This document shows positions 8,498-17,166 of a stretch of 36,354 bases of DNA, piece after piece. Both the position numbers and the translations under genes were made by a program. Source of the stretch: Comamonadaceae bacterium (GTDB lineage: Bacteria; Pseudomonadota; Gammaproteobacteria; Burkholderiales; Burkholderiaceae_C); the NCBI GenBank assembly GCA_947451285.1, contig CANFYL010000007.1:1-36354 (forward strand), given 5' to 3'. Numbering within the stretch: the first letter of the stretch is position 1; each line of letters begins with the position of its first letter. The notes under the pieces are model-generated. The model was not told where the DNA came from. It saw only the letters and a program-made list of their open reading frames with translations, and ran no database searches.

Positions 8498-9397
8498 TTA
8501 AGATTTCAAACGAACACCACCGGAGACATCCCCGATCGCATCCACCACACGGTTGCTGATGGCGTCGCCATAGCCCAAAGCAGTACCCAAGCCGAAACTG
8601 GCCATGGGGCCAGATGCATTCAAAGACACGACGCCAAGCTCGCGAATTAAATCGACATACAACACCACATCTTTGGTCATCAATTTGCCTGTGAGCCCCC
8701 CCTCGAGGTAGTCGCCGTCCACAATCCGCGGAAAACGATTCAAGGTGGCAAAGTTGACCCCGCTGCTGCTGTTGAGAACGTCCAACAGCAGATGCAAGTC
8801 CAAGCCTGCTTTTTTACCTGCCACCATGACCTCAGCACTGGCAGCCAAGCTGACCGCATTGAGAAAGTTATTGAGCAGTTTTGTGGTGTGCCCTGCGCCA
8901 CTTGGACCCATGTAGACCACCTTGCTTGAGAACGGGGCAAACACCTTGTCCAAACTCTCGACTATGCCTTGGTCTCCACCAACCATCAATGTCAGTGTGC
9001 CCTTGTCAGCCGCGGCTGCGCCACCAGAAATTCCAGCGTCGACGTAGCTCACGCCCAGTTCAGCCAAACGCTTTGCAATGCGCTGGGTGGAATTGACCGA
9101 AGCGGTACTGAGATCTATGAACACCTGCCCCGCCCTGGCGTTGAGCAACAGGCCGTCTTTGCCCTCCACCACAGCTTCTACGACGTGGCTGTCGGGCAAC
9201 GACATCAACACAATGTCCGTCGCTTTGGCCACTTCTGCCAGCGAGCGCGCAGCCACAGCGCCGCAAGCCTCAGCCCGCCCTGGCACACTGTCAAGCCCCA
9301 ATACGTTGTATCCGGCATCCACCAAACGACGGGCAATACGCCCACCCATATTGCCAAGCCCCACAAATCCAATTGGTTTTTTTGTCATGGCGCTCAC
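8498..9397 (-). CDS. NAD(P)-dependent beta-hydroxyacid dehydrogenase (HIBADH family)
   Basis: IGFVGLGNMGGRIARRL, DAGISGGAAAADKGTLTLMVGG, GPSGAGHTTKLLNN. The GTG start overlaps the upstream gene stop (GTGA). Alternative ATG at 9388. Confidence 0.9.
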   Translation of the reverse strand: MSAMTKKPIGFVGLGNMGGRIARRLVDAGYNVLGLDSVPGRAEACGAVAARSLAEVAKATDIVLMSLPDSHVVEAVVEGKDGLLLNARAGQVFIDLSTASVNSTQRIAKRLAELGVSYVDAGISGGAAAADKGTLTLMVGGDQGIVESLDKVFAPFSSKVVYMGPSGAGHTTKLLNNFLNAVSLAASAEVMVAGKKAGLDLHLLLDVLNSSSGVNFATLNRFPRIVDGDYLEGGLTGKLMTKDVVLYVDLIRELGVVSLNASGPMASFGLGTALGYGDAISNRVVDAIGDVSGGVRLKS

Positions 9398-9744
9398 CCT
9401 ACCAATCCTGCCGGAAAGAATGCAGCAGGCGCAAAGAATTGGTTCTCCACCCGGACGATGATGGGTTTGTCTGCCTCACTCTCGGCTCTACGAGCAATCC
9501 ACTCCGGATCAGCCTGAAATGCATTCCACTTGGCTTCCCGATCAGCCATGTCTTTCCATTTCAGCAGGTAGGTGAGTTCGTGGTTATTTCGTCCGACCAA
9601 GGTGGTCCAAAACCCCACTGGCTCAATGCCGTAGCGCTTGAAAAATCCCAAGGTGTGGTTCGCAAAACGTTCTTGCAAAGCTGGCAGTCGTCCCGGCGCG
9701 CACTCGTAGATACGCATCTCAATCATCATGTTGGTTTCCTTCAA
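9394..9744 (-). CDS. NIPSNAP family protein
   Basis: MIEMRIYECAPGRLPALQERFANHTLGFFKRYGIEPVGFWTTLVG...LTYLLKWKDMADREAKWNAFQADPEW. The start is probably ATG at 9729. Confidence 0.85.
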   Translation of the reverse strand: MKETNMMIEMRIYECAPGRLPALQERFANHTLGFFKRYGIEPVGFWTTLVGRNNHELTYLLKWKDMADREAKWNAFQADPEWIARRAESEADKPIIVRVENQFFAPAAFFPAGLVG

Positions 9745-9788
9745 GGGTTGATATCAAGTGGTTGAATGGTCTAGGTCCATCCGGCCGA

Positions 9789-10598
9789 TCAGGCGACAGG
9801 CGCCGATCGCTCCCAAGGAACGCCGCCGGCATAGGTCATGTAGGTGGCACTGGCAATCCATCCCGAATCCACAGGCAACAAAATTCCGGTGATGGTTCGG
9901 GCAGCTGGAGAACACAAAAAAGCCATCGCCTCGGCTATGTCGGCGGGAGTCGGTAAGGTATCGAGTGCATGGGTCTGCATCATCTTCACCAGGTCCCGTT
10001 GTCCTGCATCGATGCGGGCCTGTAACTGAGGCGTCATGACATAGGTAGGGCCTACGCTGTTGACGCGAATGTGGTGACGGCCTAACTCGGCAGCCAGCAG
10101 TTGAGTCAGGCGTGCAATGGCGGCTTTGCCTGGGTTGTAGGCAGGCAGCGGCATAGGCAGCGCACTGTTGATCGAGCCCAAGGTCACGATCGCACCACCG
10201 CGTCCGGCGTCAACCATTTGCTTGCCAAAACTGCGGCAGGCGTGGACTGTGCCGTGGTAATTCACACGCCACATGCGGTCATGGGCGTCAAGGTCCATGT
10301 CCATGATGGACTCGGTATTGGGAATCAAGGCGGCTGAGGTCACCAGCACAGAAGCCGGACCCAAGGTCTTGCCCACCACATCGGCCAAAGCATTCACGGC
10401 CGCTGCATCAGCAACATCGCAGCTGTGAAATTGCGCAACTTTTCCTTGTTTCTGTAGTTCGCGCACCAAGGTCTCACCCAACTCCCGGTTGACATCGAGC
10501 ACGGCCACCGCATGCCCTGTCTCGGCAAATTTACGCACAGCGGCTTCGCCTATGCCACGGGCTCCACCTGTTACAACAGCCACAGGAAGTGAATTCAT
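9789..10598 (-). CDS. SDR family oxidoreductase
   Basis: VAVVTGGARGIGEAAVRKFAETG, YxxxK-type motif (AYNPGKAAI), VNSVGPTYVMTPQ, LPVDSGW. Confidence 0.92.
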   Translation of the reverse strand: MNSLPVAVVTGGARGIGEAAVRKFAETGHAVAVLDVNRELGETLVRELQKQGKVAQFHSCDVADAAAVNALADVVGKTLGPASVLVTSAALIPNTESIMDMDLDAHDRMWRVNYHGTVHACRSFGKQMVDAGRGGAIVTLGSINSALPMPLPAYNPGKAAIARLTQLLAAELGRHHIRVNSVGPTYVMTPQLQARIDAGQRDLVKMMQTHALDTLPTPADIAEAMAFLCSPAARTITGILLPVDSGWIASATYMTYAGGVPWERSAPVA

Positions 10599-10632
10599 AG
10601 GGTTGCTTTCTTTTGCAAGAGACTCAGCGCAG

Positions 10633-11616
10633 TCAAGCTGCCAATTTCAACAAGCTGTCGTGGATGACATCCGGCACGTCCACATAGCCTTGCGCCACAC
10701 GAGCAGCACGGTCTTGCATCGAGCGCTCAAATGGAACCCGCACAGCGACCTGAGGATCAGTGGGGCGCGCAGTGTGCACCCAATCGACATATTCAGACAC
10801 CTTGGCAGCAAAGTCCTCGCCAGGAGACAACAAGCCAGGATCGACCATCACAATCAAAAAGCCAAATCGCGCCAAGTCTTGAGGAATCACAGTCGAACCA
10901 GCCATGATCCCAAGCAACTGCACCACCAAGCCCAGACCTGACCCCTTGGCACCACCCCAAGCCACCAGAGCGCCAGCAAGCGCCTCGCTGGGGTTGGTGG
11001 TGATTTGACCTTGGCCGTCGTAGGCAACACCTGGCGCTATGGGCTGGCCCAAACGTCGCGCCAACATCGCGTCGGCATGGATGATGATGGAGGTGCCGAT
11101 GTCCCAAATTACGGGGTTGTCCGCCCCCGGAAAACCAAAGCACATGGGGTTGGTGCCAAAACGCCCCTCGGTCGCGCCATGAGGAGCGACCCATGCCGAG
11201 GCATTAGAGGCAATCATGACCACCTTGCCCTCAGCCACGGCCATTTCAGCGTAATAGGACAACATTCCGGTGTACCAGGTGTTGTGTGCCGCCACAATTG
11301 ACAGACCATGAGCCTTGACTTTTTCAAGCGCCATCTCCGTCGCACGTCGCGCCACCAAGTAGCCCACGTTGTCGCCACCATCGAGTCGTGCAGACACGCT
11401 GGTTTCGTGCTCAATGCGCATGGGCACACGCTGCGCACCCGGACGCAAAAGCCGCTCTGAAATACTGATAGCCCGTGCCAGACCCCCTTGGCGCAAGCCA
11501 CGCAACTCAGAGTCCATCAAATGATCGGCAATGATCACCGACTCCTCCATAGAGTGGCCTTGTCGTTGCATGATGGTCTCTAGCAATGAACGGGCTTGAC
11601 TGATAGGAACTTGCAT
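10633..11616 (-). CDS. Ldh2 family (malate/L-lactate/ureidoglycolate dehydrogenase-like) oxidoreductase
   Basis: ISERLLRPGAQ, VAAHNTWYTGMLSYYAEMAVAEGKVVMIASNASAWVAPHGATEGRFGTNPMCFGFPG, GAKGSGLGLVVQLL. The ORF track starts at 11628 with TTG; ATG at 11616 is preferred. Confidence 0.9.
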   Translation of the reverse strand: MQVPISQARSLLETIMQRQGHSMEESVIIADHLMDSELRGLRQGGLARAISISERLLRPGAQRVPMRIEHETSVSARLDGGDNVGYLVARRATEMALEKVKAHGLSIVAAHNTWYTGMLSYYAEMAVAEGKVVMIASNASAWVAPHGATEGRFGTNPMCFGFPGADNPVIWDIGTSIIIHADAMLARRLGQPIAPGVAYDGQGQITTNPSEALAGALVAWGGAKGSGLGLVVQLLGIMAGSTVIPQDLARFGFLIVMVDPGLLSPGEDFAAKVSEYVDWVHTARPTDPQVAVRVPFERSMQDRAARVAQGYVDVPDVIHDSLLKLAA

Positions 11617-11621
11617 CTGAA

Positions 11622-12347
11622 TTACCAACGGTTAACTGGGAGTATCACGATCTGGGCCACCTGCACTTGCGGCGGTTGACTCAGGGCATAGACCACAGAG
11701 CGCGCCACGTCCTCAGGTTCAAGCGCCATCTCAAATTGATCGAAGTATTCTTTTTCTTGTGCTACATCACCGCGGTAGCGTGAACGCACAATTCCAGTTC
11801 GGGTCAAACCCGGCAAAATTTCTGTCACTCGTACGCCAGTATTGGCCAACTCGCCACGAATGATGTCGCTGAGCATGTGAACACCCGCCTTACTCGCGCT
11901 GTAAGGCGCCATGTCTGTCACCATGCGCAGGGCACTGATAGATCCCATATTGACCACATCGCCACGGTTTCTAGCGACCATGCCTGGAAGTACAGCGCGG
12001 GTGACGCGCATCATGCCGATCAGGTTGGTCTCAATGATGGCGGTCCAGTCGTCTGCAGAACCTTGGTCAAAACGCTTGCGTCCACCGACATCGTGGCCTG
12101 CGTTGTTGATCAACACATCGATTTCACGAAAGGCTTGGGGTAAACATCCCGGCAATTGGTCGACCTTGGCAACATTGGTGATGTCCAACACCCAAGGAAA
12201 AACTTTGTCGCCATGCGACTGGGCCATGGTCTTCAAGGCAGCTTCGTCACGATCGACCAGGACCATTTGGTAGCCCTGCTCGATCAGTGCCGAGGAGATG
12301 GCACGCCCCATCCCCCCAGCCGCACCAGTGATCAGTGCGGTTCGCAT
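11622..12347 (-). CDS. SDR family oxidoreductase
   Basis: MRTALITGAAGGMGRAISSALIEQGYQMVLVDRD, VLINNAGHDVGG, YSASKAG. The start at 12347 avoids overlapping livK and lies 5 nt from its stop. Confidence 0.9.
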   Translation of the reverse strand: MRTALITGAAGGMGRAISSALIEQGYQMVLVDRDEAALKTMAQSHGDKVFPWVLDITNVAKVDQLPGCLPQAFREIDVLINNAGHDVGGRKRFDQGSADDWTAIIETNLIGMMRVTRAVLPGMVARNRGDVVNMGSISALRMVTDMAPYSASKAGVHMLSDIIRGELANTGVRVTEILPGLTRTGIVRSRYRGDVAQEKEYFDQFEMALEPEDVARSVVYALSQPPQVQVAQIVILPVNRW

Positions 12348-12352
12348 CGCGC

Positions 12353-13591
12353 TTACTTCTTGTTCCAGACAGGAGGCGCCATGGCCAGCTCTGGTGGGTA
12401 GACCGTGATCGGTGTTCCCTTTTGCCACTGGATGATGGTCAAGCCCGCGTCAACACGGCGACCGTTCTCGTCGAACTTGATACGTCCACCTGGATAAAAC
12501 TTGGAAGGTCCGCCATCGATCTTGCGCAAGGCCACAGCCACAGCTTCACGGTCCGCCTTGCCTGCATTTTCCAGCGCATCTTTGATCACCCACATGTCGG
12601 CATAGGTGGAGATCGCGTTTTGCGTCATCCATGGCTCGTTGTAACGGGTCTTGAGTTCGGCAATCAGCTTTTCATGCCCTTTAGAGCCCCAACTTCCCAC
12701 CGCCAACATCAAGCCATCAAGTTGGCTTGCATCCATGGTTTTGAGCATGTCGGGCTCAGCCATCACAATGCCAAAACCCACGGTAGGTAATTTGCCTTGG
12801 CCTAAACCGAACTCATTGAGTTTCTCAAGCAACAACTTGGCATCAGACACAGCAGTTGGTAATGCAAACAAAATATCGGGACGTGCCGTACGAACTTTTT
12901 GAATCAAAGGTGTGGCATCAGCCAACGGTGGGGTGAAGGTCTCGTCCACCACCAACTGCAGCCCCATTTCTTTGAGCAAACGCTCACGCATGGGCTTGAC
13001 CGAAGCGACAGAAGCACCGGTGTTGTCGGTGACGATGGCCACGGTCTTGGGACGTACGCCGTTGGCTTCAGCCAATTTCATCATCACGGGCAAAGCCATA
13101 TCGGCTTGAGCTGCCGCCGTGGCCGAAGTTTGAAACACATACTTGTGTCCACGCGAGGTGATCAAGTCAGAGTAAGACAGCGTCAGCATGGGCAGCTTGG
13201 CGCGTTCTGTCACTTCGGTCGCAGCCAAGGTGAAAGAGCTGAGGTAGGCACCAGAAGCGGCCACCATGTCAGGCTCTTGAGAGACCATGCGCTGGGCAGC
13301 ATTCTTGGCCTTCTCGGTGGTGTCACCCGAGTCCAGCACCACCAACTTCAGCTTGGCACCTCCCAACGCTTTGACGCCGCCAGCGGCGTTGATGTGGTCG
13401 ATGGCCATCTCGGCACCCATACGCATCACGGAGCCAGGGCGTGCATACAAACCAGACAAGGGCACCAGCAAACCGACCTTGACCTCTTTGGGGTTTTGCG
13501 CCTGCACAGGCGTGACCGCGGCGGCTAGCGCCAAGGCCATGGGCAGCGCCAGCTTTTTCATCACCGCGCGACGACTTGTTTTGCTTTTCAT
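12353..13591 (-). CDS. ABC transporter substrate-binding protein, branched-chain amino acid (LivK) type
   Basis: Signal peptide, VKVGLLVPLSGLYARPGSVMRMGAEMAIDHINAAGGVKALGGAKLKLVVLDSGDTTEKAKNAAQRMV. Preceded by AAGGAGATGAGTC-ATG. Confidence 0.92.
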   Translation of the reverse strand: MKSKTSRRAVMKKLALPMALALAAAVTPVQAQNPKEVKVGLLVPLSGLYARPGSVMRMGAEMAIDHINAAGGVKALGGAKLKLVVLDSGDTTEKAKNAAQRMVSQEPDMVAASGAYLSSFTLAATEVTERAKLPMLTLSYSDLITSRGHKYVFQTSATAAAQADMALPVMMKLAEANGVRPKTVAIVTDNTGASVASVKPMRERLLKEMGLQLVVDETFTPPLADATPLIQKVRTARPDILFALPTAVSDAKLLLEKLNEFGLGQGKLPTVGFGIVMAEPDMLKTMDASQLDGLMLAVGSWGSKGHEKLIAELKTRYNEPWMTQNAISTYADMWVIKDALENAGKADREAVAVALRKIDGGPSKFYPGGRIKFDENGRRVDAGLTIIQWQKGTPITVYPPELAMAPPVWNKK

Positions 13592-13611
13592 GACTCATCT
13601 CCTTGAAGTTA

Positions 13612-13655
13612 ACCGCAACTGCGGTGAATAGGTCTCGGTACCTTACATACCGAGA
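13612..13655 (-). other. Tandem inverted repeats (hairpins) in the livF-livK junction
   Basis: Perfect 8-bp stem TCTCGGTA (13633-13640) / TACCGAGA (13648-13655), with the livF stop codon in the loop, plus ACCGC-AACT-GCGGT (13612-13625). No following T-tract on the transcribed strand. Confidence 0.6.
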
Positions 13656-14353
13656 TAGGCTTGGCGAACCCGATCGTTCGCACTCAACACATCGTGGGTG
13701 CCTTCCAGCACGGTGCGGCCCGCTTCGAGCACATAGCCGTAATCGGCTGACTCCAGCGCTTCCGCAACCCGTTGCTCGACCAACAACACCGTCAATTGGG
13801 TTTGGCGGCGAATTTCAATCAGCCGCTCAAAAATGAAGTCCGCCATCACGGGAGACAAGCCCATGGAAGGTTCATCCAACATCAACAATTTGGGGGAAGA
13901 TGCCAAACCACGGCCAATCGCCAACATTTGTTGCTCACCGCCAGACAAAGTACCCGCCATTTGCTCACGCCGCTCGGCCAAGCGAGGTAACCAATCCAGG
14001 ATCTTGTCCAGGTTGTCTTTCCAATCACGGCGGCCAGCTTCGGTGCTGGCACCCAGCTCTAAGTTCTCTAACACCGTCAAGGAAGGAAAGACCTGCCGCC
14101 CCTCGGGCACATGAGCAATACCTAAGTGAGGACGACGCGACGCAGGAATATCGCGAATGTCGACGCCTTCAAACAAAATAGACCCGACAGTGGGTGTAAG
14201 AACGCCAGAAATAGTTTTGAACAGCGTGGATTTGCCCGCACCGTTGGGACCGACCACAGCCACGAGTTGCCCAGGCTTGACTTGAATGGACACATCACGC
14301 AACACAGGTGTGGCGCTGTAGCCGACAGTGACGGATTGGATGTCGAGCATCAT
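13643..14353 (-). CDS. livF: ABC transporter ATP-binding protein, LivF type
   Basis: VVGPNGAGKSTLFKTISG Walker A, LSGGEQQMLAIGRGL signature, LLMLDEPSMGLSP Walker B. The start at 14353 overlaps the upstream stop (ATGA). Confidence 0.93.
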   Translation of the reverse strand: MMLDIQSVTVGYSATPVLRDVSIQVKPGQLVAVVGPNGAGKSTLFKTISGVLTPTVGSILFEGVDIRDIPASRRPHLGIAHVPEGRQVFPSLTVLENLELGASTEAGRRDWKDNLDKILDWLPRLAERREQMAGTLSGGEQQMLAIGRGLASSPKLLMLDEPSMGLSPVMADFIFERLIEIRRQTQLTVLLVEQRVAEALESADYGYVLEAGRTVLEGTHDVLSANDRVRQAYLGM

Positions 14354-16131
14354 GCTGCGCTCCATTTCTTACCCAGATAGGCTTCAACCACACTCTTGTC
14401 ACGGATGATGGACTCAGGTGGCCCCTCGGTCAGTACCTTGCCGTGATCAAGCACCACAAAGCGGTCGACCAACCGAACCATGACATGCATGGTGTGCTCG
14501 ATGATGACGATGGTGATGTTCTTGTCCGCCAGTCGGCGCAACACCATGATCAGCTCTTCGGCTTCAGATTGCCCTAACCCCGCCAGGGTCTCATCAAGCA
14601 ACAGCAGTCGGGGTTGACCTGCCAGCGCACGGGCCAACTCCATCAAACGAAGTTCTTTGCTGGTCAGTTCGCTGGCAATGCGATTTGAAATGTCCGACAA
14701 ACCCACCATTTCAATGGCTTCTTGCGCCATGCGTCGCGCTTGATCATCCGAGCTTGCGCGCACAAAAGCGCCCACGACAACGTTTTCAGCCACCGACATG
14801 CGCATGAAAGGGCGCATGATTTGAAAGGTACGACCCACCCCCGCAGCGCAAACTTCGTGCGGTTTCATGCCCACCACGTTTCGCCCATCGATCAAAACCT
14901 CTCCAGCTGAAGGCTGTAGAAAGCCATTGAGCAAATTGAAAGCAGTGGTTTTGCCCGCACCGTTGGGGCCAATGATGCCAAGAATCATGCCCTTGCGCAC
15001 TTTGAAACTCACGTCATCCACCGCCATCAGCCCGCCAAATTGCTTGGATAAACCACGCGCTTCCAAAATAACTTCCGCTGTTTCAGCCGCTGCGCGTTGC
15101 TGCGCTGTCCGCTCTGGCATCGCTGCCACAGGGGCAGTTTCAATGCCAGATGGATGCGTGCCTGACTGATTCGCAGAGGATTGCCCTCTTCGAATGCGCA
15201 ACATGTCGCGCACTTTCCAATACAAACCCTCAGGAGCTGCCAAGATCACCACAGTGACTGCTGCACCATAAATCACGCCCTGAATGCCTGGCAAATGAGA
15301 GCCCAACTCCGAGTGCAGAATTTCAGCGATCGGAATCAAAATGGCTGACCCAATCACTGCACCCCAAACTGTCCCTACGCCACCAAACATGGTGACCACC
15401 AAAGCCTGCGATGACACCAACATGCCAAACACAGAGACAGGCGTGACCACCAACAACACCACGGCATAAAAAGCGCCCACGGCACCCGCCATAGCACCGC
15501 TGAGCGTGATCGCCTTGAGCTTCCAGCTGTAGGTGTCAATGCCCGCAGCCTCTGCAGCTGCCTCGTTTTGTTTGATGGACAGCAAGGCCATGCCGAAGCG
15601 GGTCTGCTCAATTCTTCGCGTGAGCAACATGCCACCAAGCAACATACCCAGTGCGATGAAGGTATAGACGCGAGGATCTTCAAACTGCATGTAGGCCATT
15701 GGTGCTTCACGCATCATGGGCAAGGTCACTTCTTGATATCCCAGCCACTCAAATACGTACAACATAGCCAGCGGATAAGCCAGCATGGCCAGGGCAAAGT
15801 AATGGCCACGCAGTCGAAAGGTTGGAATCCCTACAGCCAATCCTGACAAGCCCCCAAACACTGCAGCCAAGGGAATCAGCAAATAAGGCGACAAACCAAA
15901 ATGCATTTGTCCCAATGCCGTGGTGTAAGCGCCTAAGCCAAAAAATGCCGCATGCCCAAACGACACCAGACCGGTGTAACCGCTGAGCAAATTCCACGAC
16001 AAACCAAAGCAGGCCCAAACCAAGACCAAGGTCAGAATCAGTTGGTAATAGGCGTCGGTGGTGAACACCGAGAGCAGCGCATACAGCGCGATGAAAACCA
16101 ACATGACGGAAAGTGAGTGTCTGTCTTTCAT
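14350..16131 (-). CDS. Fused branched-chain amino acid-type ABC permease and ATP-binding protein (LivM-LivG fusion)
   Basis: 593 aa. N-terminal LivM (LSWNLLSGYTGLVSFGHAAFFGLGAYTTALG; GGVGTVWGAVIGSAILIP), a roughly 35-aa polar linker, then LivG (IIGPNGAGKTTAFNLLNGF, VGRTFQIMRPF, SKELRLMELARALA, LLLLDETLAGLG). Confidence 0.93.
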   Translation of the reverse strand: MKDRHSLSVMLVFIALYALLSVFTTDAYYQLILTLVLVWACFGLSWNLLSGYTGLVSFGHAAFFGLGAYTTALGQMHFGLSPYLLIPLAAVFGGLSGLAVGIPTFRLRGHYFALAMLAYPLAMLYVFEWLGYQEVTLPMMREAPMAYMQFEDPRVYTFIALGMLLGGMLLTRRIEQTRFGMALLSIKQNEAAAEAAGIDTYSWKLKAITLSGAMAGAVGAFYAVVLLVVTPVSVFGMLVSSQALVVTMFGGVGTVWGAVIGSAILIPIAEILHSELGSHLPGIQGVIYGAAVTVVILAAPEGLYWKVRDMLRIRRGQSSANQSGTHPSGIETAPVAAMPERTAQQRAAAETAEVILEARGLSKQFGGLMAVDDVSFKVRKGMILGIIGPNGAGKTTAFNLLNGFLQPSAGEVLIDGRNVVGMKPHEVCAAGVGRTFQIMRPFMRMSVAENVVVGAFVRASSDDQARRMAQEAIEMVGLSDISNRIASELTSKELRLMELARALAGQPRLLLLDETLAGLGQSEAEELIMVLRRLADKNITIVIIEHTMHVMVRLVDRFVVLDHGKVLTEGPPESIIRDKSVVEAYLGKKWSAA

Positions 16132-16133
16132 AG

Positions 16134-17096
16134 TCAGGTACGCTCCGCGCTACGTCCAAAGAAACCCTGTGGCCGAAAGAAGATGATGAGCAAAAAAACC
16201 ACGAAGATGGCTGTGTTTTGCAACTGGGTCGGCAACACCAAGGTTGATAATTGCTGCACCAAACCAATGGTGAGCCCACCCCAAAATGCGCCAATGATGC
16301 TGCCCATGCCACCCAGCACCACGCCGGCATACATGACGATCACATACTCCAACCCCACAAATGGATGGAACGGATAGTTGGTAGCCAACAACCCTCCAGC
16401 AATGGCTGTGATAGATACGCCAAGGGCAAATGCCATGCGATGCGCTTGGTTAACGTCAATGCCCATATAAGTAGCAGCCACCGGGTTATCCGCAGAGGCA
16501 CGTAACGATTTACCAAGGCGCGAACGGTTGATCAGCAAACTGATGGCCACAATGCACAGCACCGAAGCAATGGCTGCGATGCTGCGCGATTTGTTCAAAA
16601 AGACACTGATGGCGGTCCCAACAGGTAGCTCCCACGCAGCAGTGGTCAATGGGGTGCGCAAGGAAGCCATCACCGATCCAAAAATCATCTGGGCGCCGTT
16701 GGTCATCATGAGCGCGATCCCCAACGTTAAGACCAACTGTGCGTAGTGCCCATCGCCATCGAGTTGCGTTGTACGTGTTCCCGAGACCCTAGAAATCAAC
16801 AAACCGTGAATCAGATAACCAAATAGAAACAGCACGCAAGCCGACAAGACAATGGAGACATATGGGCCGATGAAATTACCAAACACAGTTTGGATGCCCA
16901 ATAAGCCGAAGATGTAATACGCGGCATACATGCCTAGCATCATGAAATCACCTTGGGCGAAATTGATCACCCGCATGACGCCGAAAATCAATGCCAAGCC
17001 CACGCACATAAGTCCATAAATGGAGCCCGTCAACAAACCTGCCACAGCGGCCTGCATGACGTTTTCAAAAATTTGTAGGAAATTCATAAGCCCCAT
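16134..17096 (-). CDS. livH: Branched-chain amino acid-type ABC permease, LivH type
   Basis: LTGSIYGLMCVGLALIFGVMRVINFAQGDFMMLGMYAAYYI, GGLLATNYPFHPFVGLEYVIVMYAGVVLGGMGSIIGAFWGGLTIG. The start may be ATG at 17087. Confidence 0.93.
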   Translation of the reverse strand: MGLMNFLQIFENVMQAAVAGLLTGSIYGLMCVGLALIFGVMRVINFAQGDFMMLGMYAAYYIFGLLGIQTVFGNFIGPYVSIVLSACVLFLFGYLIHGLLISRVSGTRTTQLDGDGHYAQLVLTLGIALMMTNGAQMIFGSVMASLRTPLTTAAWELPVGTAISVFLNKSRSIAAIASVLCIVAISLLINRSRLGKSLRASADNPVAATYMGIDVNQAHRMAFALGVSITAIAGGLLATNYPFHPFVGLEYVIVMYAGVVLGGMGSIIGAFWGGLTIGLVQQLSTLVLPTQLQNTAIFVVFLLIIFFRPQGFFGRSAERT

Positions 17097-17166
17097 ACCT
17101 CAAGAGGTGTCGGCTGTCGCAACCGAATCAGCATGTGTTTTCCTTCACGTTGAACTGTCATAAAAA

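Noticed and set aside
9740-9766. Palindrome TTGATATCAA nested within TTCAA/TTGAA, upstream of the NIPSNAP gene
   Set aside because: Short and AT-rich, inside an apparent operon with no promoter elements that I can support. Likely chance.
12899-13528. 209-aa plus-strand ORF opposite livK
   Set aside because: His/Gln/Arg-rich composition with no recognisable domain, and fully antisense to livK.
15749-16330. 193-aa minus-strand ORF overlapping livH and the LivM part in another frame
   Set aside because: Trp/Cys/Ser-rich out-of-frame translation of permease sequence. The in-frame permeases are unambiguous.
17097-17108. ACCTC-AA-GAGGT inverted repeat overlapping the livH ribosome-binding region
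   Set aside because: Five-bp stem with a 2-nt loop, too small to be a credible RNA switch.
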